DNA of 64,000 nucleotides from Branchiostoma floridae (taxonomy: Eukaryota > Chordata > Leptocardii > Amphioxiformes > Branchiostomatidae), in NCBI RefSeq assembly GCF_000003815.2, contig NC_049992.1, positions 1,425,724 to 1,489,723 of the forward strand, written 5' to 3'. This document shows positions 1 to 14,900 of this stretch, piece after piece. The position numbers and the translations under genes are program-made. The notes below the pieces were generated by a model. It had not been told where the DNA came from and made no database searches. It saw only the letters and a list, made by a program, of their open reading frames with translations. The stretch's first letter is position 1, and each line of letters starts with the position of its first letter.

Positions 1-1255
1 CCCTAGCTATAGAACTCATCCCAAACCTAGCCCCAAACTGACACGCGCACTACCGCACGGAGCAAAATTTAAAAAAATAATACCTTCGGGGCAAACAAAA
101 AAAAAAAAAAAAAAGGAAACATAGAAGAAGTTGCACTGCCTGGACTTGGCAGGTGTCTGAAGATCAAAATGACTTGTTTCGCAGTACTGTGTAATAACTA
201 TCTACCAATATTACCATATAGGTATAGAGCCTCAAGTCGAGCCAAATGCCAATAAATATCTATTTTATCACCCGGTGAAAGTTTCCCCACAACATGACTT
301 CTATCTATATTCTAAAAATCACTGGAGCTTTTAACATCTTGAGTATAAGATTTTCCAAATCAACCGTTGAACGGTAAATTTTAGAAAATATGTAAAAAGT
401 AGTTAAATGCTTTTTATTGATGACATGTTGAGATGTCATTTTGAATCACATAAAAATGCGCCAGCAGTCAAAAGCCAAAAGTAACATAATCAATTTACAT
501 GGAACTGAGGGCATTCACATCTTCATTCCCATTCATTGCCTGGAAGCAAAAAATCAAAAGGCATCAAAAGCCAAACTGATCCAACTTCAGACAAACCGAA
601 AATTGAATCACGTCCCATCAAATCATACCAGAGATTTGTCGTTTTCTTCCATATGAAAATAGCAAGACCCATTAGGCCTGGAGAACGTGAGGTGTGGCTA
701 TTGTGGAATGACGTAGATAGCTATATTCTATTTTTTTATATTGTCTGGATGGCAGATATTGGCACATTGGTGCACCACACCTGTGTTTTGGCACAATGTC
801 GGCGTATAGTGACTATCGAGCCAGGGACCAATCGGTTCAGAGTTAACCGCTCCAAGCAGTACCTTATATCATTACCACTGTTCTGTGCAATGGTTTTCCA
901 TCCTAAATGTACCATAATGATAGTCCCATTTAATATCAAATGTGTCTCTGTTGTTATCATGTTCACCTTCACAGAAGGGAAACATTGTTTTTGCTCTTTT
1001 TCTTCTTCTCCAAACAAATAAGGTCAATGACCTGGACCAGACGGCTGTCTCCATGGTTACTGGAGGTGTGGAGGTGTAGCAGGCACTCTCTGGGGTTTGA
1101 TTACATTATGTAGCATAATTTGCTACATTAGTGGCAAGACAGAGCTGGAGGGGCTGGTCACTATATGATTTCTTTTTCACTGTTGGCAATGTTGCAATTT
1201 GTTAGGAAAGACCATGTGACGGTAAACATTCCACAAATATACTGCCACATGTTAC
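1..1255. other. Intergenic DNA 3' of CFAP74, no gene seen
   Basis: AT-rich sequence with a poly(A) run near 98-114. The short open frames here (441-656, 536-1021, 1165-1410 and their antisense shadows) show no domain, no codon bias that I can see and no splice-site support. The 3' UTR of CFAP74 probably ends just upstream in transcript sense, near 1256. Confidence 0.5.
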
Positions 1256-1261
1256 TTTATT
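1256..1261 (-). promoter_or_regulatory. Candidate poly(A) signal of CFAP74
   Basis: The plus strand reads TTTATT, which is AATAAA on the minus strand, about 480 bp after the CFAP74 stop codon (1739-1741). Position and orientation suit a 3' UTR end. No transcript evidence is available, and other AATAAA matches exist farther on. Confidence 0.35.
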
Positions 1262-1738
1262 CTAGTGTTTGTTTGTTTCACTGGTACGACACAAAAACAA
1301 ACAGAATCAAGAACAAATCCAACAAAGAAACAAAACCTGTACATAACATTTTATCATCATCAATCTTCACACCAACATTTCTAAAGAGGAAACGGAAGGA
1401 TTTACTCTAGCAGCATTGTAACTTTTGGCATTTCTTTTACTCTTCTGTAACTTTGATCCTTTAAGTTCGCAGCATCGAATTTTGTGGTGCAGTAAAAATG
1501 AAAATTCACAGGTGAAACGACTTTTAGGGTCATTTTCTAATGGCCAGAGGGATCAACAACCTCAAGGTCGTTGACCCCCACCTTACAGGCCTGCACATGT
1601 CTATGATGTAATCAAATATGCTATAGCAACATGATGAAAGACAAAGCAGTGCGATGAGGTCACCAAAGGGCACTGCAAGTTAAAAACATTGAAAGAATTT
1701 CAGAATTTAAGTATAGTAATCGTCTCTTTTCATCGGAG

Positions 1739-4700
1739 CTAGCCTGAAACCACCAGGCCTCTGAGGAGCACTTTGTACCGCTCGGTAGCGTCTCCCTTCA
1801 GCACCAGCTGTACAGCTGCCTCCACCGGCTCACTCGGCTGGGGAACAGGAAACAGGAGGAAGTCAACCATAAGTCTGACGGTCAGTCATAAAACATCTGA
1901 TGATTTACAAAATATATCCAGTACATGCATGAGTAACTGCTACACATACAAAGTACTAACTTGAAGAAAATGGGTAGAAGTCAGTGTTAGTGGCTGTTCC
2001 TCTAAGTTCATGCACACACAAATATACTGGAATGGAAGATTAACTTCTTCTTCTCTTTAAAACTTTGCCACACCTATTAAATCATTAGTTCTTGGTATTT
2101 TTAAGTAAAAATTCGGCAAGTTGATGAAATAAAATAGGTGGGGAACAGGAAACACACGGGAGTCAACTTCCACTCTAAAGTCTGACTCTCAATCTACCAT
2201 TTACAAAATCTATTCGGTTACCTAATGCGTATCTGGGGCTTTAATTTCACAGAATTGCAGTGTTAGTGACTGTGCCTCTAGTAGTAGTAGTTTCTAAGTC
2301 CACAAATATACTAACATGGAAGGTAAACTTTGGCCAAACCAAACCAGTTTCTTATTTCTAAATGATAATTCAGCAGGAGATAAAAATGAAAACTGGGAGG
2401 AAACTGCAAATAATTATGTATACTCCCTTAAGGTAGAGACTTTTGTCTTAGACTCTATTTTTGTTTAGTATGTTGGGTTACACAGTCTTTTCTTTGATCC
2501 AAAAACAATAAATTGAATTGGTGTGGCTGGAAGTAAATTTTTTTCTACTAAGAGAATCAATGACCAGAGTGCCTGCAGTACTCACATCGTGGCCGGCAGG
2601 GGGTGTCCATGTGAACACCACTTTCTTGCTGCTGCCCGCCTCCATGGTGGCTTTGGGCTGGTCCACGTTGAAGCCTTTCGGTGCAGCAAGTTGGAGGTTG
2701 TCTACACTGTATTCCCCACTCTGGGGTAGAGAATAGATGAAACTGTAAGCCATATTGTTCATAATCTTTATCTAAAACCCTATAATCAAGTTATGATGAT
2801 TTTGTGATGATAGACAAAATCAACTTTACAGCAATTTATGGGCTGTCTGCGCCATATGCCCTCCGTCACACATAACTTCTCCAGACCATTGCTGGGGAGT
2901 CATGAGCATTACCATCTGTGGTTGAGACTGGGCTAGTGAGGTAGCCTACTAGTCTCGGTTGGGAGTAGCTTGGAACTTTCCTGACTTTGATTTTGCAAAA
3001 TGCAAAAAGTTTTTAAAGATAGCAGGGGCTTCAGACATGCATTGTTTTGGCTCTGTGTAGTTCTCTAACTTTATAGGTGGCCCCAGACAGAGACCTGATA
3101 CACCCAATATCCAGCTTTCAGGCGGCAGGTTTGGGTTAGGTTACTGTTTAACTGTAGTTACTGTGATATGGTTACTGTTACAGTAACTGTGTTACAGTAA
3201 CTGTAGTTACTGTAATGCTATCTGTGGTTCCCCAACTTTTTGGCAGCCCCAGACAGAGACCTGATACAGCCTATGACCAGCTCGCAGGCGGCAGGAGTGG
3301 GTTTGGGTTAGGTTACTGTTACTGTAACTGTTACTGTTACAGTTACTGTAGCTGTTACTGTAGCTGTTACTGTTGCTGTACCACTATCAGAGTTTCCCCA
3401 CCTTTTTGGCAGCTCCAGACAGAGACCTGATACAGCCTATGACCAGCTCACGGTAGGCAGGTGTGGGTTTGGGTTAGGTTACTGTTACTGTAACTGTTAC
3501 TGTAACAGTTACTGTAGCTGTTACTGTAGCTGTTACAGTTACTGTTACTGTACCACTACCTACAGGCGTGGGTTTGGGTTAGGTAACTGTAGCTGTAACT
3601 GTAACTGTTACTATTACGGTACCACTATCAGAGTTTCCCCACCTTTTTGGCAGCCCCAGACAGAGACCTGATGCAGCCTATCACCAGCTCACGGACAGCA
3701 GGTGTGGGTTTGGGTTAGGTTACTGTTACCGTAACTGTTACTATAATTGTTACCGTAGCTGTTACAGTTACTGTTACTGTACCACTACCTGTCGTTCCTT
3801 ACCTTCTTGGCAGCTCCAGACAGAGACCTGATGCAGCCGATCACCAGCTCCCGGGAGGCAGGAGTTGGTTTGTCGTCCGTCTGCACATATCTGAAGGTCA
3901 ACAACATTGGCAGCAGCTTTTCTGGGGACTCTGTGGGGAGAATCACGTATTAGATTTTGACAGGGAACAGCAAACAATTAACCAGATAGTGAGTCTGAGT
4001 GTTTGATTATTGTAGGTGATTCTAGAATTGCTAATCTAAGTCTTTATCTAAGCTTCTGCTGAGTAAAGTTTATCTGTATATCATTAACTGTAGAGTGATA
4101 GCAGGTATTGGAAAATTATATACTCAAAACAAATGACAATGACAGCATGAAAGTTCATCTGTGTTGGTACATGACATTGTGGGAAGACTAAACTTTACTT
4201 AACCAACACCAAGTTAGACTGGGACTCACCCCAAATTTTCAGCCGACTCAGTCAGCCTTGTTCACGGAATGGACCCATCTGCTGTAGCTTCTGGACGTGA
4301 CGTCAGGGACACACGACTGCAGCAGAGGGTCCATTCCGTGAACAAGGCTGACGGAGTCGGCTGAAAATTTGGGGTAAGTCCCAAGTAAACTTGGTGTTGG
4401 TTAAGTAAAGTTTAGTCTTCCCACAAATGACAATGATCTTAAAGGAAGAAAGTATAGCTTTTACCAAGCTTTGGTAGTTTGTATATCTTTAGAAGAGGAC
4501 TCCACAACTCACCGTCCTCTTCTTCCACAGCCTGCTGTGCCTCCAGAGACTCCACACTCACATCCAGCGGGTCACCCCCCTCCACGTACATGGTATGGTC
4601 CCAGCCACGCCCCTTCAGCTGCAGCACTGCAGCTTCATCCTAAAGGGGTGGAACAAACTATTTGGTGAATGGGGGGAAGAACACCAAACAGAATTATCAA

Positions 4701-7700
4701 CTTTGGCAAATAAATGCTGATCAAAAACATAAATTTATGAGTGTGTTTAGGGCAGAATATTGGTATCCTCCCACCACCTTTTACCTCACCAACTGAAGTC
4801 AGGTACCCAATTTTTTTTACACCTAGGTGGAGTGAAGAAAGTCGTGAAAGTGTATTTCCCAAGGGCACAAGACTGATAGCATGACAAGATCTGAACCTAG
4901 GTACTCTTGGGGTCCTGGGCCAAATACTCTACAGTTTACACCACATGCATGACCCCAACAAAGGAATAAACTAAAGCTCAAACAATGAAACAAGTAAACA
5001 AGCAAACAAACAAACATCGTTCCCACCTGTCCGAACAGAACGATCCTGGCTCCGTCCGAGTAGTGCAGACTGTGGTGGTCGGGGTTAAAGGTCACGGTCA
5101 CCTCCTGGTTACCCCCTGCAGGGATGTTCCCGACTGACGGAGTACAGCTGAACACACTCAGCCCACTGTTGTTACTGGTGCCTGGAACAGGTGGAACAAG
5201 GGTGGTGTTTAAAAAGGTACAACGGCGACACGGTCAACCCTAACACTGCAGGGATGTTCCCCACGGATGGAGTATAACTGAACACACTCAGTCCACTGTT
5301 GTTACTGGTGCCTGGAACAGGTGGAACAAGGGTGGTGTTTAAAAAGGTACAACGCGACACGGTCAACCCTAACCCTGCAGGGATGTTCCCCACTGATGGA
5401 GTACAGCTGAACACACTCAGCCCACTGTTGTTACTGGTGCCTGGAACAGAGGTAACAAGGGTGGTGTTTAAAAAGGTACAACGGCGACACGGTCAACCCT
5501 AACACTGCAGGGATGTTCCCCACGGATGGAGTATAACTGAACACACTCAGTCCACTGTTGTTACTGGTGCCTGGAACAGGTGGAACAAGGGTGGTGTTTA
5601 AAAAGGTACAACGGCGACACGGTCAACCCTAACACTGCAGGGATGTTCCCCACGGATGGAGTACAGCTGAACACTCATGCAGAGCACTGTTGTTACTGGT
5701 GCCTGGAGTGGTGTTTAAAAAACACACATGCGACGTGGAGTGTAGCAGTCCTTTAACTCAACCTTAACCATCACCCGTCATATCTCGATCTTATGTATGT
5801 TAGACTAGCCACTTGACTATTCAATGCTACTACCCAACCAGTCCAACACCTTTTTGCTTAATGAAACTTACCAACAAGATTCCTCCTGCCCCCCTCCCCT
5901 CTCTGTAAGAACTCGGGGAGACCCTGTGCCTCCTTACTGTAACAAGACTTACCAACAAGGTTCCTTCTGCCCCCCTCCCCTCTTTGTAAGAACTCGGGGA
6001 GTCCCTGTGCCGCCGCAGGTTTCTGGTAGGACTGGCTGTCCAGTTGGACTGTGTAGTCGACTGCCAGGGTTGAGGTGTTGGTGATCTGAACACAAACAGC
6101 AGGTTTTACTATCAGTAGGTCATTTGAAGACATCACAAGGACAGCGGCTTTAATTACACTGTTACTTTCAGTGATAACCAATCAGCACCAAGGAGATGCT
6201 AGGCAATCAGAAGATCTTTCACATACTACAGTAACTAATAGCCAATCAGCACCAAGGACACATCAGCCTTTTAAGGCAGTGTGTTGTTACCCACTGTGTC
6301 TAGGGCAAGGCATTGAAAGGTGGAGCCTTCCTTGATATCCTTCCTCTCCCTTTTTCCTGCCCAACCGAAGTCAGGTACCCATTTTCACACCTCTATGGAG
6401 TAAAGAAAGTCATGTAAAGTATCTTTCCAGACAACATCCAGCACAGTGGTACCAGGATCAAACCCGTGACCCCAAGGTCATGAACTTCTATATCTTTGAA
6501 GGAAACTGGCAAGTATCCTAGGAAAAGTTTCACCTTGAATGTTTCGGTGACAGCCTCCCCAGCCAGAGCATGTCCCATGTCCAGTACCCCCTCCACCGAC
6601 AGGCTGACCAGGGGGGTCATCCCCCTGCCCTGGAGGGTGATGCCAAGGGTGGATGTGGGGGTGTGCACTTCCAACGTCTCATAGAACTGCAAATGTTAGA
6701 AGAGAGAATGATTATCATACATTTAACACTTAGAGTGGCATTGCTAGTACACTGACACACAAGGCCAGAAGGAAACCTAAGATGACAGACATCATCCCCT
6801 TCATACAGGCTTAAATTGTGCACATGTGAAAGGAGTGTCTGTGGCGTGTATGTGCCAATGTCTCATAAAACTGCAAATTTTGTGGTGGATATGTAAGACT
6901 TCATTCATTCAACACTTGGAGTAAATAACGGCTGACTGTTGGATTTGGGGTACAGAGTTTGGGTTAGAGTATAGGGAGGGTTAGAGTTATGGTACAGGGT
7001 TAGGTACAGGGTTATGGTTGGGGTACAGCGTTTGAGACTTACATTTCTGCCTTCATGAGGAGTGAATGACACGATGAGAGTGTGTGTGGCCTCAGGTTGC
7101 AGTGCTCGGAGGGAGTTCAGCAGGAGTACAGAATAGGGGAAGGGTTAAGGGTCAGGGTTAGGGTTGGGGTACAGAGTTTGAGACTTACATTCCTGCCCTC
7201 ATGAGGAGTGAATGACACGATAAGCGTGTGCGTGGCCTCAGGTTGCAGCGCTCGGAGGGAGTTCAGCAGTAGGAAAGGTCCGGCTGTGTCCAGGATTGAT
7301 GACTTCAGCTGTGAGTAATTTGGTCAAGGAAATGTCTGGATCCACTTAAAACTATCATACAACGATGATGGTGACTTAGTGGTTTATGAGTTCACTGAAT
7401 AGGGCCCAGTGATCAATTGTGTTTCCAAATATGGTACAGAAAAAAATTAGCGTCAGTTAGCAGGGAATCTATTTTATGATGGATGGAGATGTATGGAACA
7501 GCATCGTTTGTGGCACCTCCTACTTATGACTCATTTTATGAGGTTGGATTGAACTGTAGGTCCTTTGCCAGCCGTAGGCTTAGGTCTGTTGGGTAAAAGG
7601 TAACAAAATTCTTTTCTTTCTAGGCCTGCAATGTTTTAATCCCAAAGACATAGACTGAGGTAAAAAAAATTCAAATGCTGTACAGAGATGTCCGGAACAG

Positions 7701-10700
7701 CATCGTTCGTGGCACCTCCTGCATACGAGGATGAACTGAACTGAATGTCTTTTGCCAGCTGTGGGGTGTTTGTAGGGTAAAAGGTAACAAAATTGTTTTC
7801 TTCCTCAGCTTCACCCACACCATCTCACAGCTACAGGCTGGATTAGTGGTGTCAGCACTTAACAAGCTCTTAACATCATGCTGAGTGAGATTTCAACCCA
7901 ATACTGAACATATTAAGTGAGAGTTAAAGATGTGACAGATTTATCTAAAATTCTGACTTTAAAATGAAGTTACCGAACATCTCAATCTTACATGATGAAA
8001 TTCATTAGTGTGAGATGCTATGAGACCACAGTGACGAACACCAAGACTGTTTAAATTTCTACCCTGTCTTGATATAAGCCGGTTTGACTTCATCTAAAAT
8101 AAGAGTCTGTAAAAAGATATTATGATATAATTAGGCCAGTATATATGATCAATCTGTCTGGGTTGCTAGGAGATTTTTTCGAGGTGCTGGAATCTGAGGA
8201 AATTATATTAGTCTTCATTTATAGTAAAGTCAATTACTTTTCATATAGTAAGGTTCTTTTCGCACAACCAGAAAATAACTTACATCCAACGTTTCGGTGT
8301 CTGTCGTACTATATGAATAATTGCCAACCTGATGAAGTTATTCACGGATGTCAATTACTTTTGCATTACATATTCATGGTTGTATTTTGTATATTAAGAT
8401 TTTGTAGAAGCCCAGTGAAAGGACAAGGTATTTCCTGGTTGAGGTAAAAAAAGAGGTTTTGTGGTTTTGAGTTTTTGGTTGCAGTGATTCTGTTACAGTA
8501 GTAGAGTTGTGATGCAATATAGAGGCACATATTTACTGTCCTAGTCTAGCGAAGGGCCACTGGAAAAAGCACCAAAGTATAACTATGGCTGCAAACATTA
8601 CCTGATTCACCGAGGAAGCAGCATTCTATCTCCATCAAATTTGGTCTAACCTTCAAGAAATTATTTAGATTTTTCCGGAGTTTCATTGAAACATCATCAT
8701 ATTATTAGCCATGCCAAATTACAGTTGCTCAGGCGACTGGGTATGATTTTGGAAACAGTCAGATGTTTCAGGTCAGATCCACCAGCTAATTTTCAGTACA
8801 AGTGACTGATAACTATGTATGTACTGTGTAAGGTTAAGCCACAACTTTGCTTAAGAGAGTTATACTGTATTCCTATTTGACTCTTATATACAGATCTGAA
8901 AATATACATGATTTAAAGTTACTTGTTTAGCAAGCCTTGATCCAAAGGATATTAGATATGGCAGCTTAAAGAGAAACTTCTATAATTATCCAGTACTGGT
9001 AATGTACTTCTACGCTATTTCTGTAAGAGGGAGAATTCTACACACATCAGATGCCGGTGATGTATTTTTACACTAATTTTGTGAAAAAGGAAATTCTGTT
9101 CACTAACCAAATCACAGTAAAATGATTTACACTATTTCCATAACAACTGCGTTAGACATAAATGTACTGTGTACGTCTTTGAAAGAATTGCTCCAACCAC
9201 AAACTTAAAACACCATGGAAACTGCATTTCCGACGGCTAAATCAAATCCCCACAAAAATACATGAATAAAAACCTTGTAGCACTCGTGTTAGCAGTCTAA
9301 CATGTGAGAGAAATGCCTGGAGCAAATTGTAGCACTTCTGTTTGATGGCAACAACTGAAGAGCTTTGCAACAGTTTTGTGTTGCTGTAATTCTGACTGAC
9401 AGGTGCAAATCTAAATTGATTAATTTAAATGCATGTATAACCAGGAATGTCTCAACACCTGACACTGTTTATTTTTTGTTTATAATCATTGATATGCAAA
9501 TTCCATTTTCTTCTACCTAATTTACTTCAATTGTTACTTAATTGCTTGTATAATGTATTTCCTTGGTTTGATGTATAATATTTTAATCATTGATGCATTT
9601 AAGTTGATTTGAACCTTTGTTTTATGTTTATGTATGCAGGGCTTATTGAAAACTGCCCTAGTGGAGAAATGTTTGTCCCTGGACAGATAAATAAAATGAA
9701 ATGAAATGAAGTAACAGGAAAGGTTTTGAGCTCTCTTCAGTAAGATTTCTCCAGTGTCACTGACGAAAGACGCTGTCTGAAACGTCTGACCGTTTCCAAA
9801 ACCATATCCAGTTGCTTGAGTAACTACTTTTTGGTGTTTTTAATATTACCTGGATGTCTGACCTACATCGACAGTTTTAAGCAGTTTTTTGGTGATGTAA
9901 AGTAAGAGACTAGTACAGAGAAGGATACATCCTGGGTCTTGTCGGAGATGTTCTGAATGGTGATGGACTTCACTACACTTTGACCTGGGCGGGAAAAAGC
10001 CAACATTATAGTGAAGAAAGTCCTTAGCTTGCTTTCACAGAGTGACCTAAATTGTACATGTTCACGTTGTTTATCACAGTCTAAAAGATCTACTCTTGAC
10101 TCATAACACTTGGACACATAACATACTCAACATATAACTTGTCATTTAAGATATCATAAAAAACGCATGTGCCTTATCAAAGTTATCATGTAACTTATGT
10201 GCCATCAGCTGAACTTGTTGTATTGTACTTCAAACATGACTGGCTTATAAGTAGGTATTCCAACGCTACCGCGAAAACCCTCTGCTGTACGGCGATCCAT
10301 AAATTTACTACCATCTTCCCACACCCGCGGTACAAAAACTATCCAGTTCTAGAGGCAAAGTTACCCATCAAAATAAAGGATATAACTTTCTCTTTCTTGT
10401 GATGTGTTTATTTTGCTTGTAAATTGTTTAATAAAATTTAAGTTTAATATAAGTGAAACTGTGCCTGTATGTTATTTAAGAATATACAACAAAAATGAAA
10501 ATGTAAGTCTTACCGATGGAAACCTCCCCGAAGTCTGTGGTTGTGCGTCCGTGGTTGGAGATCACAATGAGCGAAGGGCGGACGGACGGACAGTGGATCT
10601 CCAGATACAGCGTGTTGTACTTACTACAAACAAAAGATTGAAATAAAAACAGTCACAATGTTTTTCATTTGTTCAGACCCTAAGGCTTGTAGTGATGCGT

Positions 10701-11983
10701 TTCTTTGCTGTTTCAGCTACTGTAGCAGAATATATCTTTGACAGGGAAGGGTTGTTGCTTGAGGCACCTCTTCAAACACAGGAGAGGGACAGAGGTATCA
10801 TTCTATAACACTGTAACATCAAAAGAAACAGTTACAAAATAATGCCTCTAGCCCTTATAATCAGAACAACACTTGGAAATCCTGATTCATTTGGTGCCTC
10901 CCCTGGGCATTTTGTACTGACTTGTTACAAAAGCTACAGAATGATCGACTTTCAATAAAACTCTTTATATTTCACATCAAAAAGATGAAACAAGGGTTGG
11001 GAAGCAGTACACACTTGTAGGCCATAATGATCTATTAAATGCAGTTATAGCTTACATTTTGTAGTTCCCTGTCTGTGCGTCATATATTATCAAGCAGTTT
11101 CAACTTTCAAAGACCTTTTAGAAGATAAGTCCACAAACTGAAAATATACTGAACTGGGGCATATTGCCTGAAGGTCCCACTGTCCTTGAAGGTTGTTGAA
11201 AAGCAGAATCACGACTGATCTTGGAGATCTAAGTTTTGCGTACGTCGTACATGTACTTATATGGTAGTTGTCTGAGAATTAGGTCTGCGTACCTATGGGA
11301 ATTGTCCAGAAATTGGTTGTGGCTAGTGTTTTGTACACATAAGGCAGTTTTCCAAGACAATTAATTTTAAGTTATAAGGTTTTACAGGATACATTAGTAT
11401 AATTACTTATAACTTTTTCCAGGATACGTATTTATTATTGAAGGCAGTTTTCCAGGATAAGTACTTATAAGGCAGTTTTCCAGGATACGTACTTATAAGG
11501 CAGTTTTCCAGGATACGTACTTATAAGGCAGTTTTCCAGGATACGTACTTATAAGGCAGTTTTCCAGGATACGTACTTATAAGGAAGTTTTTCAGGATAC
11601 GTACTTATAAGGCAGTTTTCCAGAATACGTACTTATAAGGCAGTTTTCCAGAATACGTACTTGTAAGGCAGTTTTCCAGGATACGTACTTATAAGGCAGT
11701 TTTCCAGGATACGTACTTATAAGGCAGTTTTCCAGGATACGTACTTATAAAGGCAGTTTTCCAGGATACGTACTTATAAGGCACTTTTCCAGGATACGTA
11801 CTTATAAGGCAGTTTTCCAGGATACGTACTTATAAGGCAGTTTTCCAGGATACGTACTTATAAGGCAGTTTTCCAGGGTCCCCACACTCGCCTGAAGCCA
11901 CGAAGCAGGGCACCGTGTAGCTGTTGAAGCGCCCCCTGTAGTTTCTCATCAGCGCTGCACGTGCGGCTGCATACTCATCAGAA
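1739..11983 (-). CDS. CFAP74: CFAP74 exons 32-42: C-terminal domains (residues 1267-1713)
   Basis: Exons: 11858-11983, 10514-10623, 9929-9984, 7189-7308, 6534-6686, 5953-6085, 5027-5181, 4513-4639, 3803-3930, 2586-2720, 1739-1837. Exon 32 (YTVPCFVASGECGDPG) followed by exon 33 (KYNTLYLEIHCPSVRPS) matches the mammalian order. Exon 34 is short (56 nt); its end at GAT|GTATCC is supported because SDKTQD then joins LKSSILDTAGPF with the spacing of the mammalian protein. Exon 38 carries FSCTPSVGNIPAGGNQEVTV, a typical ASH strand pair. The last exons give VVFTWTPPAGHD and VQLVLKGDATERYKVLL before TAG at 1739-1741. Introns 32, 35, 37 and 40 carry repeated donor edges; introns 35 and 37 also carry acceptor-edge copies of the next exon. 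Confidence 0.88.
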
Positions 11984-14900
11984 CTGTCAGTACAGAAAAA
12001 TAACAACTCTGTCAGTAAAAATGTTCAAGTCAGTACAAAATGCAGTTAGAATAGCATTGAGTGTATTATCCAAATTGTGAAGAAAAGTGGCATTTCTGAC
12101 ATTCACAAGGAAAATTCACTTGAGCAACATAGGAGTTCGCTCTTTATCCCACACACAAGAAAATATCATTTTTCCATAAAACAACCAAAAACTCTCTAAC
12201 ACTTTTTGGCTGACCTAAAGTTGCTTCGTGATTATCATATCTTCGTGATATAAATCACAGATGATCAAAATACGACTGACACAAGTCCGACTTGTACCTT
12301 TGCCATCAAAGAGAAAAATATCTGATCAATCAAATATATAATACAGCAAAAAAATTTATCAGGCAAGTGAATAAATCAATCACTGCCAAAACACAGTGGA
12401 TGCTATCTGAAACATGTCACCATTTACAAAACATAATATCCAGTTGCTAAATTGTCAGTAACTTTTGTGTATGTAATATCTTAATACCTATATGCGTAAT
12501 GTGTATCAAAAAACCAAAACAGCAAACCAGGAAAGAGCCTTACTTTGGATCTACAGCATGAGGTGAGGGCATATCCACCTATTGTACATTCTGTACAGTT
12601 AAAGCAACCCAGAAAATAAAAGCCTTACCTAGGATCTACAGCATCAGGCGAGGGGATCTCCACTTCAGGGTCCTTCTTCTCAGCTGCCGGGGTCGGACCT
12701 TTCGACTTCCCCCCCTTAGCAGGGGAGTCTGACGGGCTCTTTCCCTTCTTGTCAGCCTTCTTGCCTTTTTTCTGTGAAAAGGGGAAAATATTGAGGATAT
12801 CAAGAACCATACCTTTGCAGTAGCTATATGCTTTGCTCCCCCTTGCAGTACAGTGGATTACTGCAGGTGAAAAAAAAAAGTCATGCATTTTACCAAAATA
12901 CTAAAATCTGATGTATATGGCCCGATGTATATGGCCCCCTTTATACTTTTTACGTAAGAGATATAAAGGAGCACTCAAGCCATCAGGGCACTCAGGCCAT
13001 CACTGAACAGAAATGGGCATTATAAACTTTCTGGTACATTTGACAAACTACTGACGACAAGTTAAGTTCAAGTATCCACAAGACCACATGTCCATAACTC
13101 TGGCGAGTTTATGTTCTGAAGTGATTGGTCATCAGTATTGATCCTGAAGAAGGCGACAGTGGTCATTGAAAACTTCATCCGTCTGTACTTTTGTGTTGGA
13201 AGAAAGTTTAGCATTGTATTATAAATCGTATAGAGAAATGGGAAGTAAGTGTGAGTGAATCTCAGAAACTCACGTCGCTGTTCCTAGTCTCGAGTTCGGA
13301 CTTCCTGGCAGTGAGGTCAGCTATATATGATTCTAATCAATAGCTATATGCTTAGTCCCCTTGCAGGAGAGCAGAGTACTGCAGGCGATTAAAAAAATAA
13401 ATACAAAAATGGCTTACATCGCTGTTTCTGGTCTCGAGTTCAGACTTCAGAACGTAAACTCGTGAGAGTGATCCTATGAACATGTAATTTTGGGGATACG
13501 TGTCATCAGCAATTGGTCAGATGTGACAGGAACGTTGTAACGCCCACCGTCTCTGTTCAGTGATGGCTTGAGTGCACTGATGAGCTTCAATTATAAAGAC
13601 AATAAATCGCATAGTGAGAGGGGTAAGTAAATGTGAGTGAATCTCAGAAACTCACGTCGCTGTTCCTAGTCTCGAGTTCGGATTTCCTGGCAGCGAGGGC
13701 AGCCTCCTCCTCCTCCCGTTTCAGTTGTGCCTCCCGGAGCCGCGAGCGGATCCGAACAACTTCCTCACGGATATCGGCGTCCAACAGGGCAGGGGAGAAC
13801 GTCACCGTGATGGGAGTTTTCTGGAACATGGGGAGAGAACATTATCACCATCATGTGGCTTGCAAATTCGGTAAGTTTTCAACTAGACTATGAATAAAGT
13901 CAGTAAATGGTTTTGAAGCTTGACAGCAAAATCATATCTTATTTACATGTAGCATGTGTTAGTGATGCAGAAAACCGTTTTCCAAGAATTAGTGATGTGG
14001 AAAACTGTTGTCTGAAGCCTGAAGTTATCTATGCACTAAGGTGACCACCCCAAGCCCTACCAACTACACAACTGACTACATAGATTCCACTAAGCCAAAC
14101 CAAAAGACACAGACAATATTACTTAACTCATCTAAAGCAATTAAGCTTAGTACAATTATATGGGATATAGAAGACCCTGACTTGACAGTAAATAATTTCT
14201 GTGTGCTGGAAATGAAAGTCAACCCATCCGTACCTTCCCCGGCAGCACAGTCCCCACTGCGGGCGACACGTTGACAGGAGCGCCCTCTGGCACCACGAAC
14301 TCGAATGACGTCGGCCCGACCGGCGCGATCTCGCCCTTTCCAACCCGCGGCACGGGGTGCGTGAACTCGTTACGGCTGGTGTGAGAGTTTACAACGTGGA
14401 GGGCAGCTGTGCTGGAGTCAATCAAGGCAGTCGCTGGAACACAACAGACATTCCTTCATTCATACAACAAACATACAACATACATGATGTACATGTGTAT
14501 TTCTTATCCAGGTACAACATACAGCCACTAGGCTGGTGTGAGAGTTCACCACATGGAGGGCAGCTGTGCTGTAGTCGATCAGGGCAGTCGCTGGAACAAC
14601 ACACAGGATAAGGTTTGAATGGCTATATTTTCTACAAGACTTTGTACATTGTGCATACACAGGATAAGGTTTGGCTGTTCAGTAACATGTGAAAAACATA
14701 CAAAAAATTAGTTTAAAACTATCTTCTACTTTTTCTTCTTCGCTGCAAGATTGGCAACCACTGATGATTGTTCTGTTAGTTCATTCTAGTGATGCTGAAG
14801 AAGAGTGATGGATGTTGTTCAAAACGTCCGGAATTAAATCTCTGTTCTTTATCTAGTTGTACTCTGAGATTGAATTGTACCTGAATACAGTCAGATGTGA

